NCBI RefSeq assembly: GCF_964340395.1
Contig: NC_135562.1
Location: forward strand, 13,917,043-13,981,042
Origin: Glandiceps talaboti
Taxonomy: Eukaryota; Hemichordata; Enteropneusta; Spengelidae
Direction of reading: 5' to 3'
Length of the DNA: 64,000 nt
Part shown: positions 10,320-26,349 of the stretch, piece after piece
How positions within the stretch are numbered: the stretch's first letter is position 1
How the letters are laid out: each line of letters starts with the position of its first letter
Program-made: the position numbers and the translations under genes
The notes under the pieces: generated by a model
What the model saw: only the letters and a program-made list of their open reading frames with translations
Database searches by the model: none
Told to the model about the DNA's origin: nothing

Positions 10320-12240
10320 ACTCTCCAGGCCCATAATCTATTAAAATGAATCCATTTCCTGGAGTGTCGTTCTTCTTTAAGGTACACACCTGTTCAAATC
10401 TCAAAAACCGGTGCCGGTACCTTTTATATTCAATAGCGAATTCAGTGCATGAGTAAATGACTTGATCAATGAGTCTCAACTTGTGTGACAACAACCACCT
10501 GTGGTTGGATTTTCGAAATGGCCTTTATAACAAGTTGTTTGTTAATATTAGTTTGTATATTCTCATTTATCTTTTATATTTTATTTTCATTTTGTTCCTT
10601 ATTCAGCCCAAAACATGTAATGATGTTCATGAATTGAGATAATGTTTAGGAGTAAATGGCTATCTAGATATGCTATATTTTCAAATATAAATGATAGATT
10701 TTCCATAATAAACATAGCGTAATTCCAATAACAGATTCATGAATATATACATGTATGGGTTTGGATCATTGAACTACATCAACACTATAGTGTACTGCTC
10801 TGGAAATGTACTTTCTATAACAAGTATTGCTTTTCATATATGACGCCACTTATGCTTTGATTGGTATATTAAGTAAATAGACGCACTACCTATATTGCCA
10901 TGTGTGGATTATACCACTTTATAACATATAGTAGTTTTTTTCATAAAATCTTCAGTGATTGGATTAGACTATGTCACGTGGTATTGATTCGTGACCTATA
11001 GTGACCTCATCTTGCATACAGAGGGCAATATTCATTTTCTATTTTCCTTCGGGCACTAGTAAAGTAGTATAAGAGTCTTGCCTGTGATTTGCCTTGACTC
11101 TTGAAATAATTCGTGCCCGGGAATGTGATGTGTTATAAAACATGTATTGCCTAGTTGTATTATGGCACTAGTAGACGTAATGTTACCCTTCGTGTTGTTT
11201 TATGTAGCAACTAGTACTCTTTCTATTATATAGTTGCTGCAGCCCTCGTGGTAATAGACGTTTATTAGTGCTTGCATAGCCAGACAATAACTGTTCATTA
11301 TTTTCAATACGTGTATTATATAGATATAGACCATCTTTTGTAAATAAAGTTTTCTGTGACTTCAATCAGTTCTTACATCTATATTTCTACATGTTGAAAC
11401 GTTCTTATTGACGTACTGAATAAGCCCGCACGAGAGACTGAAACAATGAGTGTTATCAAGGATGTCCTAAATATAATTTCTGTTAATCATTTATGGAGAA
11501 ATGCACACTTTTTAGTAGAAAGTAACTCGATCACTTGTATGTATTCAGATGTACAGAAATTAATAACATAATGTACAAGTACAGCTCGTGTTGTTCTGGT
11601 GTATGTGTTATATCGATATGCGCAACAGTATGAATGAGGTCGACTTCTAACCTTTTTTTTAAATTTAATCTTACCTCTTACACATTCATGTATAACATGT
11701 TGTACTCGACAATCTCATATATTGGAGTGAACAACATCAAAAAATCAATCAACGACTAACAACCTTAAACAATGATGACTTTGCGTGGCAACTGGCACGC
11801 TCTTGAATCGTATCGTCTCTGCTATTCAAATAGAAGCTACGTACGTTCAGATAATGCTTGACAAGTGGTCTTTCGGTTTGTAGTGTCAGGTTCGTTTGAA
11901 ATCTTAACAGTTTCGTCGAAACGTACGATAGTCAGTAGAAAACTGTTATCACAAATAAACAGACCTACCTACATTCCCTGAACTTTATACATATTATACC
12001 CAACCTAATGCTGGCACCACCGATGTGGATATTCAGCTGATGTTCAGGTATAGTAACCATAATATTCAGATGGCTCAGGTTTATTAGATTAAATAACCAA
12101 TGTTCGCACAGCTAGACAGTGTTGTATAGAATCATTTGAGACGACTTACCAATTACAAACCTGGGAGACCTTTGACCTGTAAGTCCAGGATGGCACTCAA
12201 AACGGTCCTAGCAGAACTTACAGTGTGCCTTTGTGTGTGT
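10320..12240. other. gene-free stretch
   Basis: No open frame with splice support on either strand. The sequence is AT-rich and unique-looking, apart from a fragment near 11050-11130 ('attcgtgcccgggaatg'). Confidence 0.5.
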
Positions 12241-12295
12241 GTGTGGGGGGGGTGGATGGGTGTGTGCGTGAGTTATGATAGTTAATAGTGATTTT

Positions 12296-12397
12296 TGTAG
12301 ACCAATTCAAATGATTGCCCCCATATATTAGTATTACTGATGTATCATTTGTAGACCAATTCAAATGATTGCCCCCATATATTAGTATTACTGATGT
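12296..12397. repeat. 54-bp tandem duplication, second unit cut by the LTR element
   Basis: The unit starts 'tgtagaccaattcaaatgat' at 12296 and again at 12350, an exact repeat. The second unit stops at ATGT (12394-12397), where the LTR element begins. The first unit continues 'ATGTATCATT', which is found again immediately after the element (16279 onward). Confidence 0.9.
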
Positions 12398-12980
12398 TGT
12401 CACAGATGACATATTTATATTTTAGTAAACTTAATATTTTAACAACATCGCATGTCCTAGTTTGACTGAAAGGTCAATAGACTGTCTCAAGGATATCGGA
12501 TTTAGACCACACAGGATTCCAAGCATACTCGAATACATGAGACGACGGTCTGCATTTCATAAATATCTAGGATTCATAGTGATCATTCATCAATGTTTTA
12601 AAATTACTTTTAGGGCATTTAACGCCCATGAAAACTCTATATGGAGTGCATTAATTATTTGGCCATTGGCCATGCGTTATGTATATTTAGACTTTAAGGA
12701 CGTCACAATAAAGCACACTGCATGGGGACGGACAGGCACTTCAGATTTGGCAAGAGGACTTGGCTTCGCGGGAAGTCAATGAACGAGGCACTATGCTGGG
12801 TGCTTGCCTTGTTTTCCAGTGTAGATCTTTAAACACTGTGTGTAGTCTGAGCTAATTCCCTTTAAAGTTCAAGTGTGATCCTGGTACGTACATACAGAAG
12901 TTGAGTCAGATATGAGATATGAGAGTGATTCGGGTGTTATTACTTGGTCTATCAGCTGTGTGCGAACAACAGTAGTAATA
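12398..12980 (+). repeat. 5' long terminal repeat
   Basis: Carries a poly(A) signal AATAAA at 12707-12712 with a TATATTTA about 25 bp before it, as in a compact U3-R-U5. A 106-codon open frame (12462-12782) lies inside it and is repeated identically in the 3' LTR. It has no recognisable domain and is most likely incidental. Confidence 0.88.
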
Positions 12981-13157
12981 TTGGTGGCGATCCGGGGCTT
13001 GAACAACAGTAGTAATATTGATGGCGATCCGGGGCTTGAACAACAGTAGTAATATTGGTGGCGATCCGGGGCTTGAACAACAGAAAGTAATATTGATGGA
13101 GATCCGGGGCTTGAACAACAGAAAGTAATATTGATGGAGATCCGGGGCTTGAACAAC
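12968..13157 (+). repeat. five-fold repeat of the PBS-like leader
   Basis: About five units of roughly 36-40 bp containing 'gatccggggcttgaacaaca'. They alternate between tggtggcg and tgatggag starts and between cagtagtaat and cagaaagtaat ends. The first unit overlaps the LTR/leader boundary, so the putative tRNA primer site is multiplied. Confidence 0.85.
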
Positions 13158-13275
13158 CATTTGTGTGTATAATGAACCGAGTTTGAACCTTACGAAGACT
13201 TACCGACAACCTTTAAGAAGAAAAGCACAACCCTACTGGGTGAGTAAAACAAATTAACACTGTAACGAAGAAACA

Positions 13276-13464
13276 ATGATGCATGAGAAGAAAAAGTTTG
13301 TACAAAAAAAGATGCGGAGAAGATTCAAGAACTTTTCGAAAAAAAACTTTAACGATTATGTTCCAAATGGTGGGAATGCTACACGAACTAGAACTGATAA
13401 CATCGCAGTAACGGAATATAAAATTGCAGAAGGAGAGAATGTGTCAGAAAGCGTGGAATTTTGA
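13276..13464 (+). pseudogene. small basic ORF inside the LTR element
   Basis: Encodes 62 residues with a Lys/Arg/Phe-rich N-terminus (KKMRRRFKNFSKKNF). It is the only frame of note in the interior and could be a remnant of a gag leader or chance. No zinc knuckle is visible. Confidence 0.25.
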
Positions 13465-15680
13465 ATAACGAGACAACAACAAAGACTATGACAAACTTTG
13501 AAGTGAAGCCTTCAACGCGACCAGCTGACATTCGATTGCTACAAGCACGAGTATGAAGAACACTTTAATTTTCAACAAAAAAATATCGGACGCTTATACA
13601 GAACGCAGCAGTTTGCATGTGAAGTACATATTTAAGACTTTTGACGGACAAAGAACTCATTAATCATACGGTAGTAAATTTTTTTTAAAGATTGACATTA
13701 TTATTATTGCTCAATTCATTTCTATTCACGATCAGCGAGTTTGTTACTGTGTGTACAAAGCTAATCATGAGAGAAATATGTAAGAAATAATAATTGTATG
13801 TTCGATTTAGTTTGACGACGAACAATTCTGGGAATCTATTTTCTTACCACAACCATTTCAGTGATGCTGTTTTACATCTCAATGGTCTCGTACAAGCAGG
13901 AAGAATATTATTGATTTATCTATGGAGAAAATTTTAGTTTTAATAAGAATATTTCTTGAAGTATGGAGTATTGGAAACTCCTCGAAGCTTTATTGACTCT
14001 GAGTTATTGTGAGCCGAAAACGCTACAGAAATGCGTTGCTCACACGTTGAGTCGGACTGTGTGATTTAAAGTTCCTACAGGCTACAGTAAAGGAAGGAAC
14101 CATGTTGATATAGTATTTTATTGAATCTGCAGTACAAGATAAATATTTGATTTTCAAAATTTGAGTGTAAAACAGAGATCCGACCGAAATGAGCTGTGTT
14201 AATGTCTATACAAATTTCCTTTCATATTCCGCAAGAATTTATGAAATTCCTCAGATGAACTGTTAATCGTTCAAACTTCCAATTATAGGGTCACCAAAGG
14301 GCAAACAAAAATGTCCATAATCATTTATAGATACAAAGAAAATTGCACCCATATACTCGATGAGAAAGGACTATTTTCACTTGAGCAGCGTGCATAATTT
14401 CTAGTGGTATTGATTCAAAGGGTATATTGAATTGCAATGAGAAAATTGCCAATTTACTTATGGTCAATCAGGTTACTTGTAATGAAAACTAAATTGACTT
14501 ATTGGATTAATATTAATGGTCTTAATAGTTCTGTACAAGTCGTTAACATACTGAAGATGTCAAATTTTAAACATGGATGAACAGCTAAGATGCCTGTAAT
14601 GTTTAAATAATGACGTAGGGTTTCTTACACGACAATGATTGTGTTGGCGCAACTGACTTCTCTTGATGACTGTAACAGCTGATTAGTTAGTGTAACTTAA
14701 GGAGAGCTGTAAGACAATACATTTAGGTCAGTGTTCTTGATAGCTGATATCAGGGTGAAATCACAAGTTACTAGACTTAGATTACTTGAATAACATTGAC
14801 TGGTTAATTTTAACTTAACTAAACACAGACGACGTCGACGTCACTGACATAAATAGTTTATCACACACTTTTATGCTATACCATTTTTCATAATATTGAT
14901 TTCGTCTGCAGTTAAAGATTCAATTTGGAATATGATCACGAATATGGCATGCTGACCATTTGTCAGTGACAATTTTCAATATTGGCGTGATGAAATATTT
15001 AAGAGTTAATATTTATTCATAGCATAGATATTTAATGTCATCATTTGATTTTACGAGACAGATACCTACATTCCTTTCAGATAGGAATACTTATGTTATA
15101 ATTTAGTTATGTACACGATCAATCGGGTATAACTTGGTCAACATTAAAACATTCTCCTATTTATATTCTTTATGTTCAACTTTTAAATGCTGCAGATATA
15201 ATATTCCTAGCAAAGTTCTTTAGACCTCAGAATTCTATTGATGACTGTACTTGTCTGGTAGTGTTAATGAAAATAGAGGGGGCACGAACAGTGTGTTATG
15301 AATGGTCATATCTATCAGTATGATTGTGTGAATGATTGAAAAAGACTGGCCAGTCGAACGTATGTTTGTGATGTGATTGAGAAGTACACAATTCAATAGC
15401 CAACTCAGGATATAATTATTCTACGATTCAATTTTCTTATTATCTATGATGTCTATCTTTGATGTCATTTATTCATTGAAGTACATGTTGACTAAATAAG
15501 TATATCTGGTTTGAAATTTGAGAGATTTTAGTAATCTTAGTTTTCAAGGGTCGTAGAAATTTTACATTTCTAACACTACGTACGAAACAGCATTAATTAT
15601 TTCTTCTTTTCAATTTTCATTTATGAAGGGTAAATTATTTTTTAGATATTTTAGTCTGTAACGAGGGCGTTACAAATTTT

Positions 15681-15695
15681 GGAAAGAGGGGAAAG
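15681..15695 (+). promoter_or_regulatory. polypurine tract
   Basis: GGAAAGAGGGGAAAG is immediately adjacent to the TGTCAC start of the 3' LTR, the position used for plus-strand priming. Confidence 0.85.
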
Positions 15696-16278
15696 TGTCA
15701 CAGATGACATATTTATATTTTAGTAAACTTAATATTTTAACAACATCGCATGTCCTAGTTTGACTGAAAGGTCAATAGACTGTCTCAAGGATATCGGATT
15801 TAGACCACACAGGATTCCAAGCATACTCGAATACATGAGACGACGGTCTGCATTTCATAAATATCTAGGATTCATAGTGATCATTCATCAATGTTTTAAA
15901 ATTACTTTTAGGGCATTTAACGCCCATGAAAACTCTATATGGAGTGCATTAATTATTTGGCCATTGGCCATGCGTTATGTATATTTAGACTTTAAGGACG
16001 TCACAATAAAGCACACTGCATGGGGACGGACAGGCACTTCAGATTTGGCAAGAGGACTTGGCTTCGCGGGAAGTCAATGAACGAGGCACTATGCTGGGTG
16101 CTTGCCTTGTTTTCCAGTGTAGATCTTTAAACACTGTGTGTAGTCTGAGCTAATTCCCTTTAAAGTTCAAGTGTGATCCTGGTACGTACATACAGAAGTT
16201 GAGTCAGATATGAGATATGAGAGTGATTCGGGTGTTATTACTTGGTCTATCAGCTGTGTGCGAAGATCAGTAGTAATA
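15696..16278 (+). repeat. 3' long terminal repeat
   Basis: Copy of 12398-12980 at an offset of 3298 bp, with the same AATAAA at 16005-16010. It is followed by ATGT (16279-16282), the target-site duplicate. Confidence 0.88.
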
Positions 16279-16282
16279 ATGT

Positions 16283-17184
16283 ATCATTAAAAGTCTTGCT
16301 AATAAGGGAAACCTGTCTTTATTAAACGTTGGTTTTAAAAGAGATGCCACACAATGGAACGAAGGGAAGGAGGCGAGGGTTTATAACGGTAGTTTGTTAT
16401 CGCCGATGCATTCTGAGGAAACAAGTTGACGATAGACTGGCTTGGGAACGACATTCATTGAATTCCTAATTGCAGAAATACATCAGTCAGTAATGGGTCA
16501 TAGATACAGTAATAGGTAAATACGAATACAGTGTCTGTATTGTGTACATTCTGGTGTCATAAATGTGTTATTACTGTATTTGGGTTCAGACATGACCTTG
16601 TTTATGCATGTCGCCATTGCAATAGTGCAAATAGGTGTGAAGACAATAGGAACTGTGCCTTCAGAGGTGATTCAAGTTTTGGTGTCCTTTATTTGTTTCA
16701 TTTCCATGACGCTCCTAATTATGCATGACCTATTATTATCTTAGAACGTTCATCTGGTATTCGTGATTTATTGTAATTTAATTATTGTAACAACCAAAGC
16801 GGCAGAGGTTTGGGCACTTGTGTTTTGACCATGGTTTTGACCATCCGCGAACCACAACATTATTCATCCAATATTCGCGAACAATTGCATTTATCTCCAC
16901 CATGTAAATAACGGGGAATACAGGGGATAGTTAGACTTGTACGGAAATAGTCTCACTCATCACTTGGCACATTCGAGGTACAGAAATTGTAAGCTAGACA
17001 TACATTGGATGAACTCACAGACAGTCAGGATATAACGTTGCTTAGCTCGTGATTTAATAATTTGAGAAGGAGGTACCTCAACAGCCCTAACTAGTCAAAG
17101 TTCAGATTGACAAAAAGTCCCACCCAAAACGTCGGATTGTAGCCCTTTATATAAAAAGGCAACCTGTTGTTAACGTCACACAAG
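16283..17184. other. gene-free spacer
   Basis: No exon with splice support and no strong repeat seen between the LTR element and the segmental duplication. Confidence 0.4.
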
Positions 17185-18229
17185 TTTCCCAGCCACACGG
17201 AAAGCGTGTATAAACGAGTCTTCTGTTATCAATTCAATGACCTCTTCCTGACGTCATTTCTACCTTGTTTCTATTGTATGGTAACCACCAAAGTTCTCCA
17301 GGTGAGAATACCCCTGAACATGTCAGTCAATAGTTTAGAGTCTAAATACAAAAAAAGGGAAATGACTTCATACAAGTGGAATGAAACAAATAGATTTATG
17401 ATACTGGAATGGTAGGTTTTACTCGGTTGTGGACAATGTGTGTTTTACAAATTATACTTCACATCACTGCACTATCTTGGCACATTTAAAACAAACAATT
17501 TAACCACATACACCCTGTTATTCCGGGAAATCCCTTGGAACAACAAAACTATCATATCGGTTGAGGTTATACCTATATCACTACAGAACATGAAACCCAT
17601 TGGACATTAAATATTTTGGTTTTGCGAAAAGGGACAAAGGGTCATCTACGTAAGGCAAAGCCCTATTGTGCATCTGAAGCATTTCTAGTCATTTCTTTAT
17701 TCATAAAACTAAAAATGCATGCCATTTTGCACTATAGTGTCGCTCCTTGATTAATAGAGGTTTCCGTATGACCAATGATACTATCTTGACAACACGTCAC
17801 TTGCCATTTCTTCTTGCCTTTGCGCCTACCCATCATTTCTATGCAAAGAGATATAAAAAAAAATAGTTATAAACAAAATAAGTTTCCCATGATCAAAATA
17901 ACTTCTTGAGATAAAATATACTTAGTCAAAAAAAGATATGGATAGCTAGGAAAGGTTTGATTTAGGTACAGTTTTAGTAACGAAAGCTTACATTGAATAT
18001 TCATGGCTACACAATGAAACGATCAATCATTGCCATTATGATGTTATAAATATTATATATTTAGATATATTTCAACATTGGAACGCAGTCCAAATACTGT
18101 ATTGACAGATTTTCGAGGAAATTAATGGACAATTTTACATAACATAACCATTGTTGATTATGAGATGGTCACATAAATTATTACTGTAACTATGTAAATT
18201 GAAATGCCTTCTATAAGGATTGTTTCTCC

Positions 18230-19195
18230 GATACCATTTGTCAGTATATATCACATCAAGATGCGTTGCAAATAACATTAATTACGCAAATAGCTCATTG
18301 ATATTAAAAACTAGATATCACCAAATGATGTCAGATATCTGAATTTTGTTATCATCGATGCATGGATCAATTTACACGGAATTTGTAGGACGTATTTAAG
18401 AAAATATTGCCTAATTATCAAAATTCATTAATTATGCAAGAGATGTATTTTTTAAATCCATCGTTTACCTTTATCGCAAACTTGAAACATTGCACTTTGT
18501 TATTATCATGGAATATACCAGATTACATAATACAATGTAACATTTGCAACCTTGAGAAACTGCCTAATAACCAAACACCATTCAATATGCAAATAACGTT
18601 AATAGAATTTAAAGGAAAATTACATTTTTGTCATCGTCAATGTATGAACAAACCTATATGAATTTTAAGATTGAATTCTTTCGATATTGCATAATCGGTC
18701 AGTGAGTCATTTGCATATTTAATGTCTTTTGGTAACATCTTAATGTGGTATATACGATTAGAAGTTTTATAAGAGACATGCAAGATGTTATCATCGAAAC
18801 ATGCACTAAGTTATATGAACCTTGTATTCTTGAGATATTCCCAAAATGCCAAAATGAATAGTTATATACAAATGACTAATTGTCATTAAAAGCTATATCA
18901 ATAAGTTGTATAGGACAAGATAAAGGGAATATTATGCACCTTGTTATCGTTGATTTATGTAGACAATCATGTTATTTCAAGCTTAAATTCCTGAAATATT
19001 GCATATTTATTGAACATCCTTAATTGTGCAAATATATCGTTAATATTGTCAGTAGGAAGTGGAAAACAGAGACAGACAAAGAGACATACATACATACATA
19101 CATACATACATACATACATACATACATACATACATACATACATACATACATACATACATACATACATACATACATACATACATACATACATACAG
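18230..19195 (-). mobile_element. monomer repeat element in copy A
   Basis: Inverted monomers ('attaattatgcaa', 'tatgcaaataac') ending in a (CATA)n microsatellite (19087-19194). The same element sits at 31165-32097 in copy B, so it predates the duplication. It lies just downstream of the transmembrane exon of the EGF gene. Confidence 0.6.
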
Positions 19196-19245
19196 ATAGC
19201 TAGACAGACAGGCAGACAAAACTATAGGTTATTACAGTAGTTTTT

Positions 19246-22550
<3,305 letters not shown>

Positions 22551-23561
22551 ATTGAGCTGTAGTTCAGATTCCGGATGCTGGAAAGACTCTGATCAGAGTT
22601 TACAGTAAGATGCCTAAAAACGCGTACTACAACGTATGATCGATATCTTTAGCGCCTGCGTATATCACGTGACAGAATCGTTTGTGATGAGTTAACAACT
22701 GACCAATGAGAAGTTCTATCCATAATATTCAACAACCCGTAACATTCAAATTATTCCAACAGCTACATGTACGTCATATTTTATTGATTCTACCTTTAGT
22801 AAGACGGGTTTAGACGCGTCTGAAACATCTGAGGGAGACTACACAGGTATATGTTTGCTTCTCACACTACGCAAGGTGAATACTCAAATTTAATTGATGT
22901 ACAAGATGGTGGATGGTGGGTGATTGATCATCTTATGCCCTAAAAGGCCAACAAAGTGGAAGGTTAACAGCCATAACTTTGAGTTTCGGTTTCCATCTCG
23001 CAAGCGTCCTTATTTCAAGTTTTTAGCTGTGACTGGATAATATAGGCGGCGGTGGCAACATAGGTATATGTATGTGGTATGAAACTTCCAGCTCCGACTG
23101 AAACAGCAAGGTTATGCAAAGAATTCCTTTCTTACATTTGTTTCTTTTAAGGTCTCATACTTATAAAGGTCACAGAGGTCGAGTAATGCCTGTCCAACCT
23201 AAGTAAATGAGTATAGTGAATTTGCAAGCCGTCTTCCCACACAGCTAAGTAATTTAATTGACAAGGTATCAAGGTAGATAGATGAACTGGTTTCCCCTTC
23301 CTATAGGTCATCAGAACGTGTCACAACGTGATAAATAATATGATTTCCAACTACTCAAGTTTCAGAATGACTTAAATTTAAAAGAGTGTCAACGACTGGT
23401 CGCCACAATAGTAGAGCTTGCCTTGTGCTACAATGTGCAATTCCATGCCAAAATGAACTATTCACACAGGAAAGCAAAGATAATTGTCATGCCCTGGATC
23501 CCTGTACATACTGATTTATGACGTTTAAACACCATTTCATCAAATTTGAAAAGCAAACACA

Positions 23562-23697
23562 CAGACACAGACACGGGCATCGACACAGACAGACGGACGG
23601 ACGGACGGACAGACAGACAGACAGGCAGGCAGGCATACATACATACATACATACATACATACATACATACATACATACATACATACATACACACATT
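23562..23697. repeat. (ACAG/ACGG/CATA)n compound microsatellite
   Basis: Three motif types in series. The copy B counterpart (37803-37890) has ACAG then CA repeats instead. Confidence 0.95.
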
Positions 23698-24204
23698 ACA
23701 CGTTATCGTATTCACTGTCCAAACTAAGGGAGCCTTCAGTAATTACAAGAGGGAGGGTAGAGGGAATTAGGTGTGGGTCACTTTTTAAAATTGGTCAGCG
23801 GGGTGGACCACATTTTTGAAAAAGGAAATTAGGGGAGAGTCACATTTTACCTCGACTTATTTCCTATCTAATTTTGCATTATTTTCTGATTGTGGCATGA
23901 TCCCACTGCTGCCATCACTTCCAAATCCTACTGCTATCACATCCTACCAATGCCACCATTGTAAAGTAATATCATAACATATCAGTGAAATGCTGTGAAT
24001 TGACTGTTAGTTGTGGTGTGAGGAGAGGAGTGGGACTCACAATAGTGAAGGGGAACAGCGTGGTAAGATATTGGAGATGGTGTGGTGTGGAGGAGTGGAG
24101 ATATTACCTCTGTCCTTGGATTGTCACTTGTGTATTCATCTAGTCTATGTGGGAAACAACAAATGCCTTTAAAAATATCACTGTAGTTCGATTTTACTAT
24201 AGCA

Positions 24205-24268
24205 AAACCCCCCTTACTCTAGTGGGATTCGTACCGTAGGACCTCCTGACCACTAATTTTGAGCTATA
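24205..24268 (-). repeat. tRNA-derived SINE head at the edge of copy A
   Basis: On the minus strand, TAGCTCAAAATTAGTGG (A-box-like) is followed by GGTACGAATCCC (B-box-like) at the spacing of a tRNA. The equivalent at 38378-38422 in copy B is more diverged (ATATTCGATTCTC). Homology between the two duplicates fades here. Confidence 0.45.
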
Positions 24269-24486
24269 ACAAGTACCACATGCAGGGAAGCGGTGCTAGA
24301 AAAGTCTTTCATCATTGAGATATTTGAACAGGACGGGTCATATTTTATAGACTGAAAGGAAATTGAGGGAGGGTCACGTTTTAGCACAACGAACTAGGGA
24401 AAGGTCACATTTTACAACACCGACCGTGCTTGATGTCCCCCGGGCCCCCTGTAATTAGTGTAGGTATGACCCGAATTTTTGACCCT

Positions 24487-26345
24487 TAAAGGTGATTGAA
24501 AATGCTCACATTCACTATCGCTAATTTGCTAGACGACATGTTTGTGAAAAGCTTTCTGGTTTTAAAACTTTTAAAAGGCGTCTGCAAACACCTTAAAATG
24601 ACCTTTTTTTCAGTCAGTGCCCTTCAGATTTACTTCGAGAGTTTTCGGGTATTTCCGGTCCCACTGAGACCATGGGGATTATATGACGTCATAAGGGGTA
24701 CTGGTTAGCACATAGCCTATGACGAGCGTAGTCAACAGCTCCCAGTCATTGCATCATGTAAATGGCACTGTGACCGACCTAATTTTATTGTCCATATATA
24801 AAATGATAGTGACCTGTAAATGTTTCACAGTTTTCGTTGTTGTGTTGTATTGTCACATGTTTGGCTTGTGAACGCAAGTTTACATATATTATTTTCGGCC
24901 AGGGCTGTCTGGGGCGCAATACTCTAGTCCGAGTCTGAGACCCATGTAAAACCTCAGAAACTCACATTCGGATCGGACTGAACAGAAATAGGTCTCATCG
25001 GCTTGTTGGGGACTCGAATTATTGCTTGTTTTTATCACGGTATACAGGTGATTATTATATATTTGATTATCGGTAGGTGGGTAGTGTTGTCAAGTTTTGT
25101 GCAGTCACCATGGCCGCGGCGGTACTAACGTAGGACAGCCTTTCGCCAATCAAAGCTGAAGCAGTGTATGTATGTATTGACTCGGGAGAGCACATTCGTG
25201 TCGGGTTGAATTTATCCACGTGTTGATATAATCCATATTTATCAGATATATTGTAAAATTCTTCAAGTCGTACAGAAATAACGTCTGTAACATCAAAACA
25301 AACACTGAGAAATTGGACCGGGCGTGGCTAAGTATTTAGTTGCAGGCTTTCTCTCATAACCATGTGCTGGGGTCATGACCTTGATTGCCGCATGCCGACG
25401 TCAATATTGTCCAATCATATATAATATCATGAACATATCGCGATATTTTATTTGTTGGTTTCCTAAACTGTATATTTCGAATACTATGATTCGTTACAAA
25501 ATTCTTCTAATTAATATTAAATAGGCTTGTTGTATGAAATGATATCGCAACAAGGGAAACCATACAAGTTTTCTTCCAGACGAGTTGCTAAAGTCATATA
25601 AATGACAACACGAAACTCATGAAATTTCCTTAATTCTTTACAATTTTATTGCTGATAACATGGGTAAGCTGATAGCTAGTATATTTATTCGAGATAAATA
25701 TGTTTGCTTTGTTGCTAAATGGGCCGTTCAAAAGGCAACATCAGCGAGTATGAGTAAGTGGGCTAAAATATGCTGTCAATGCGTCATGCGGGTCAAAAGT
25801 ATTGTAATGCTTCTTTTCGGTAAATAATAAAAAAATCAGACAAATAAAAGTCATTGAATGTGAAACACACAACATTACAAGTGTTTATGTATATCTAGTC
25901 TAGCCGTTTTGATTTATTTTGCCATAATATGGGGACTTGCATTTATACCCATAGACACTGGTAATTAGTCAGAAAGTGTGAGTAAATATTGATAAAGGTT
26001 GGTTAATAAGACATGTACACTGTAGTTTTTGTTTACTGATGTCTATTACAACAACCAGCAATGTATTTTTTTCACAACGCTGTTGAGTTTTATTCACCTG
26101 TTGACTACGCTCGTCATAGGCTACATGCTAACCAGTACCCCTTATGACGTCATCTAATCCCGTGGTCTAGGCGGGACCGGAAATACCCGAAAACTCTCGA
26201 AGTAAATCCAAAGGGTACTGACTGAAAAAAGGTCATTTTAAGGTGTTTGCAGATGCTTTTTTAAAAGTTTTAAAACCAGTATACATTTCACAAACATGTT
26301 GTCTAGCAAAATACCAATAGTGAATGTGAGCATTTTGAATAACCT
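24487..26345. mobile_element. element with ~250-bp terminal inverted repeats
   Basis: 24487-24736 and 26096-26345 are inverted copies. Landmarks are 'attcactat', 'aggtgtttgcaga'/'tctgcaaacacct', 'ggaaatacccgaaaactctc' and 'tatgacgtcat'. The roughly 1.36 kb between the arms has no transposase frame. It is a non-autonomous DNA transposon or other large foldback element. Confidence 0.82.
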
Positions 26346-26349
26346 TTAA

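Larger units (their letters stand above)
12398..16278 (+). mobile_element. non-autonomous LTR retrotransposon
   Basis: Two direct repeats of 583 bp (12398-12980 and 15696-16278) differ visibly only at a couple of bases near their 3' ends. Both start with TGTCACAG. A polypurine tract GGAAAGAGGGGAAAG (15681-15695) directly precedes the 3' repeat, and a primer-binding-site-like TGGCGATCCGGGGC follows the 5' repeat. The 4-bp direct repeat ATGT flanks the element on both sides. The 2.7-kb interior has no gag, protease, reverse transcriptase or integrase frame, only a 62-codon basic ORF at 13276-13464. It must have been mobilised in trans. The near-identity of the LTRs implies recent insertion. The superfamily (Ty3-like or other) is not determined. 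Confidence 0.88.

Noticed and set aside
12462-12782. 106-codon ORF, present identically at 15760-16080
   Set aside because: Lies inside the two LTRs. The identity reflects LTR identity, and there is no domain or independent sign of coding.
12869-13209. Three minus-strand repeat-protein ORFs
   Set aside because: They read the five-fold leader repeat of the LTR element in three frames.
18407-18661. 84-codon ORF, duplicated at 31341-31541
   Set aside because: Falls in monomer repeat sequence within the segmental duplication; no splice support.
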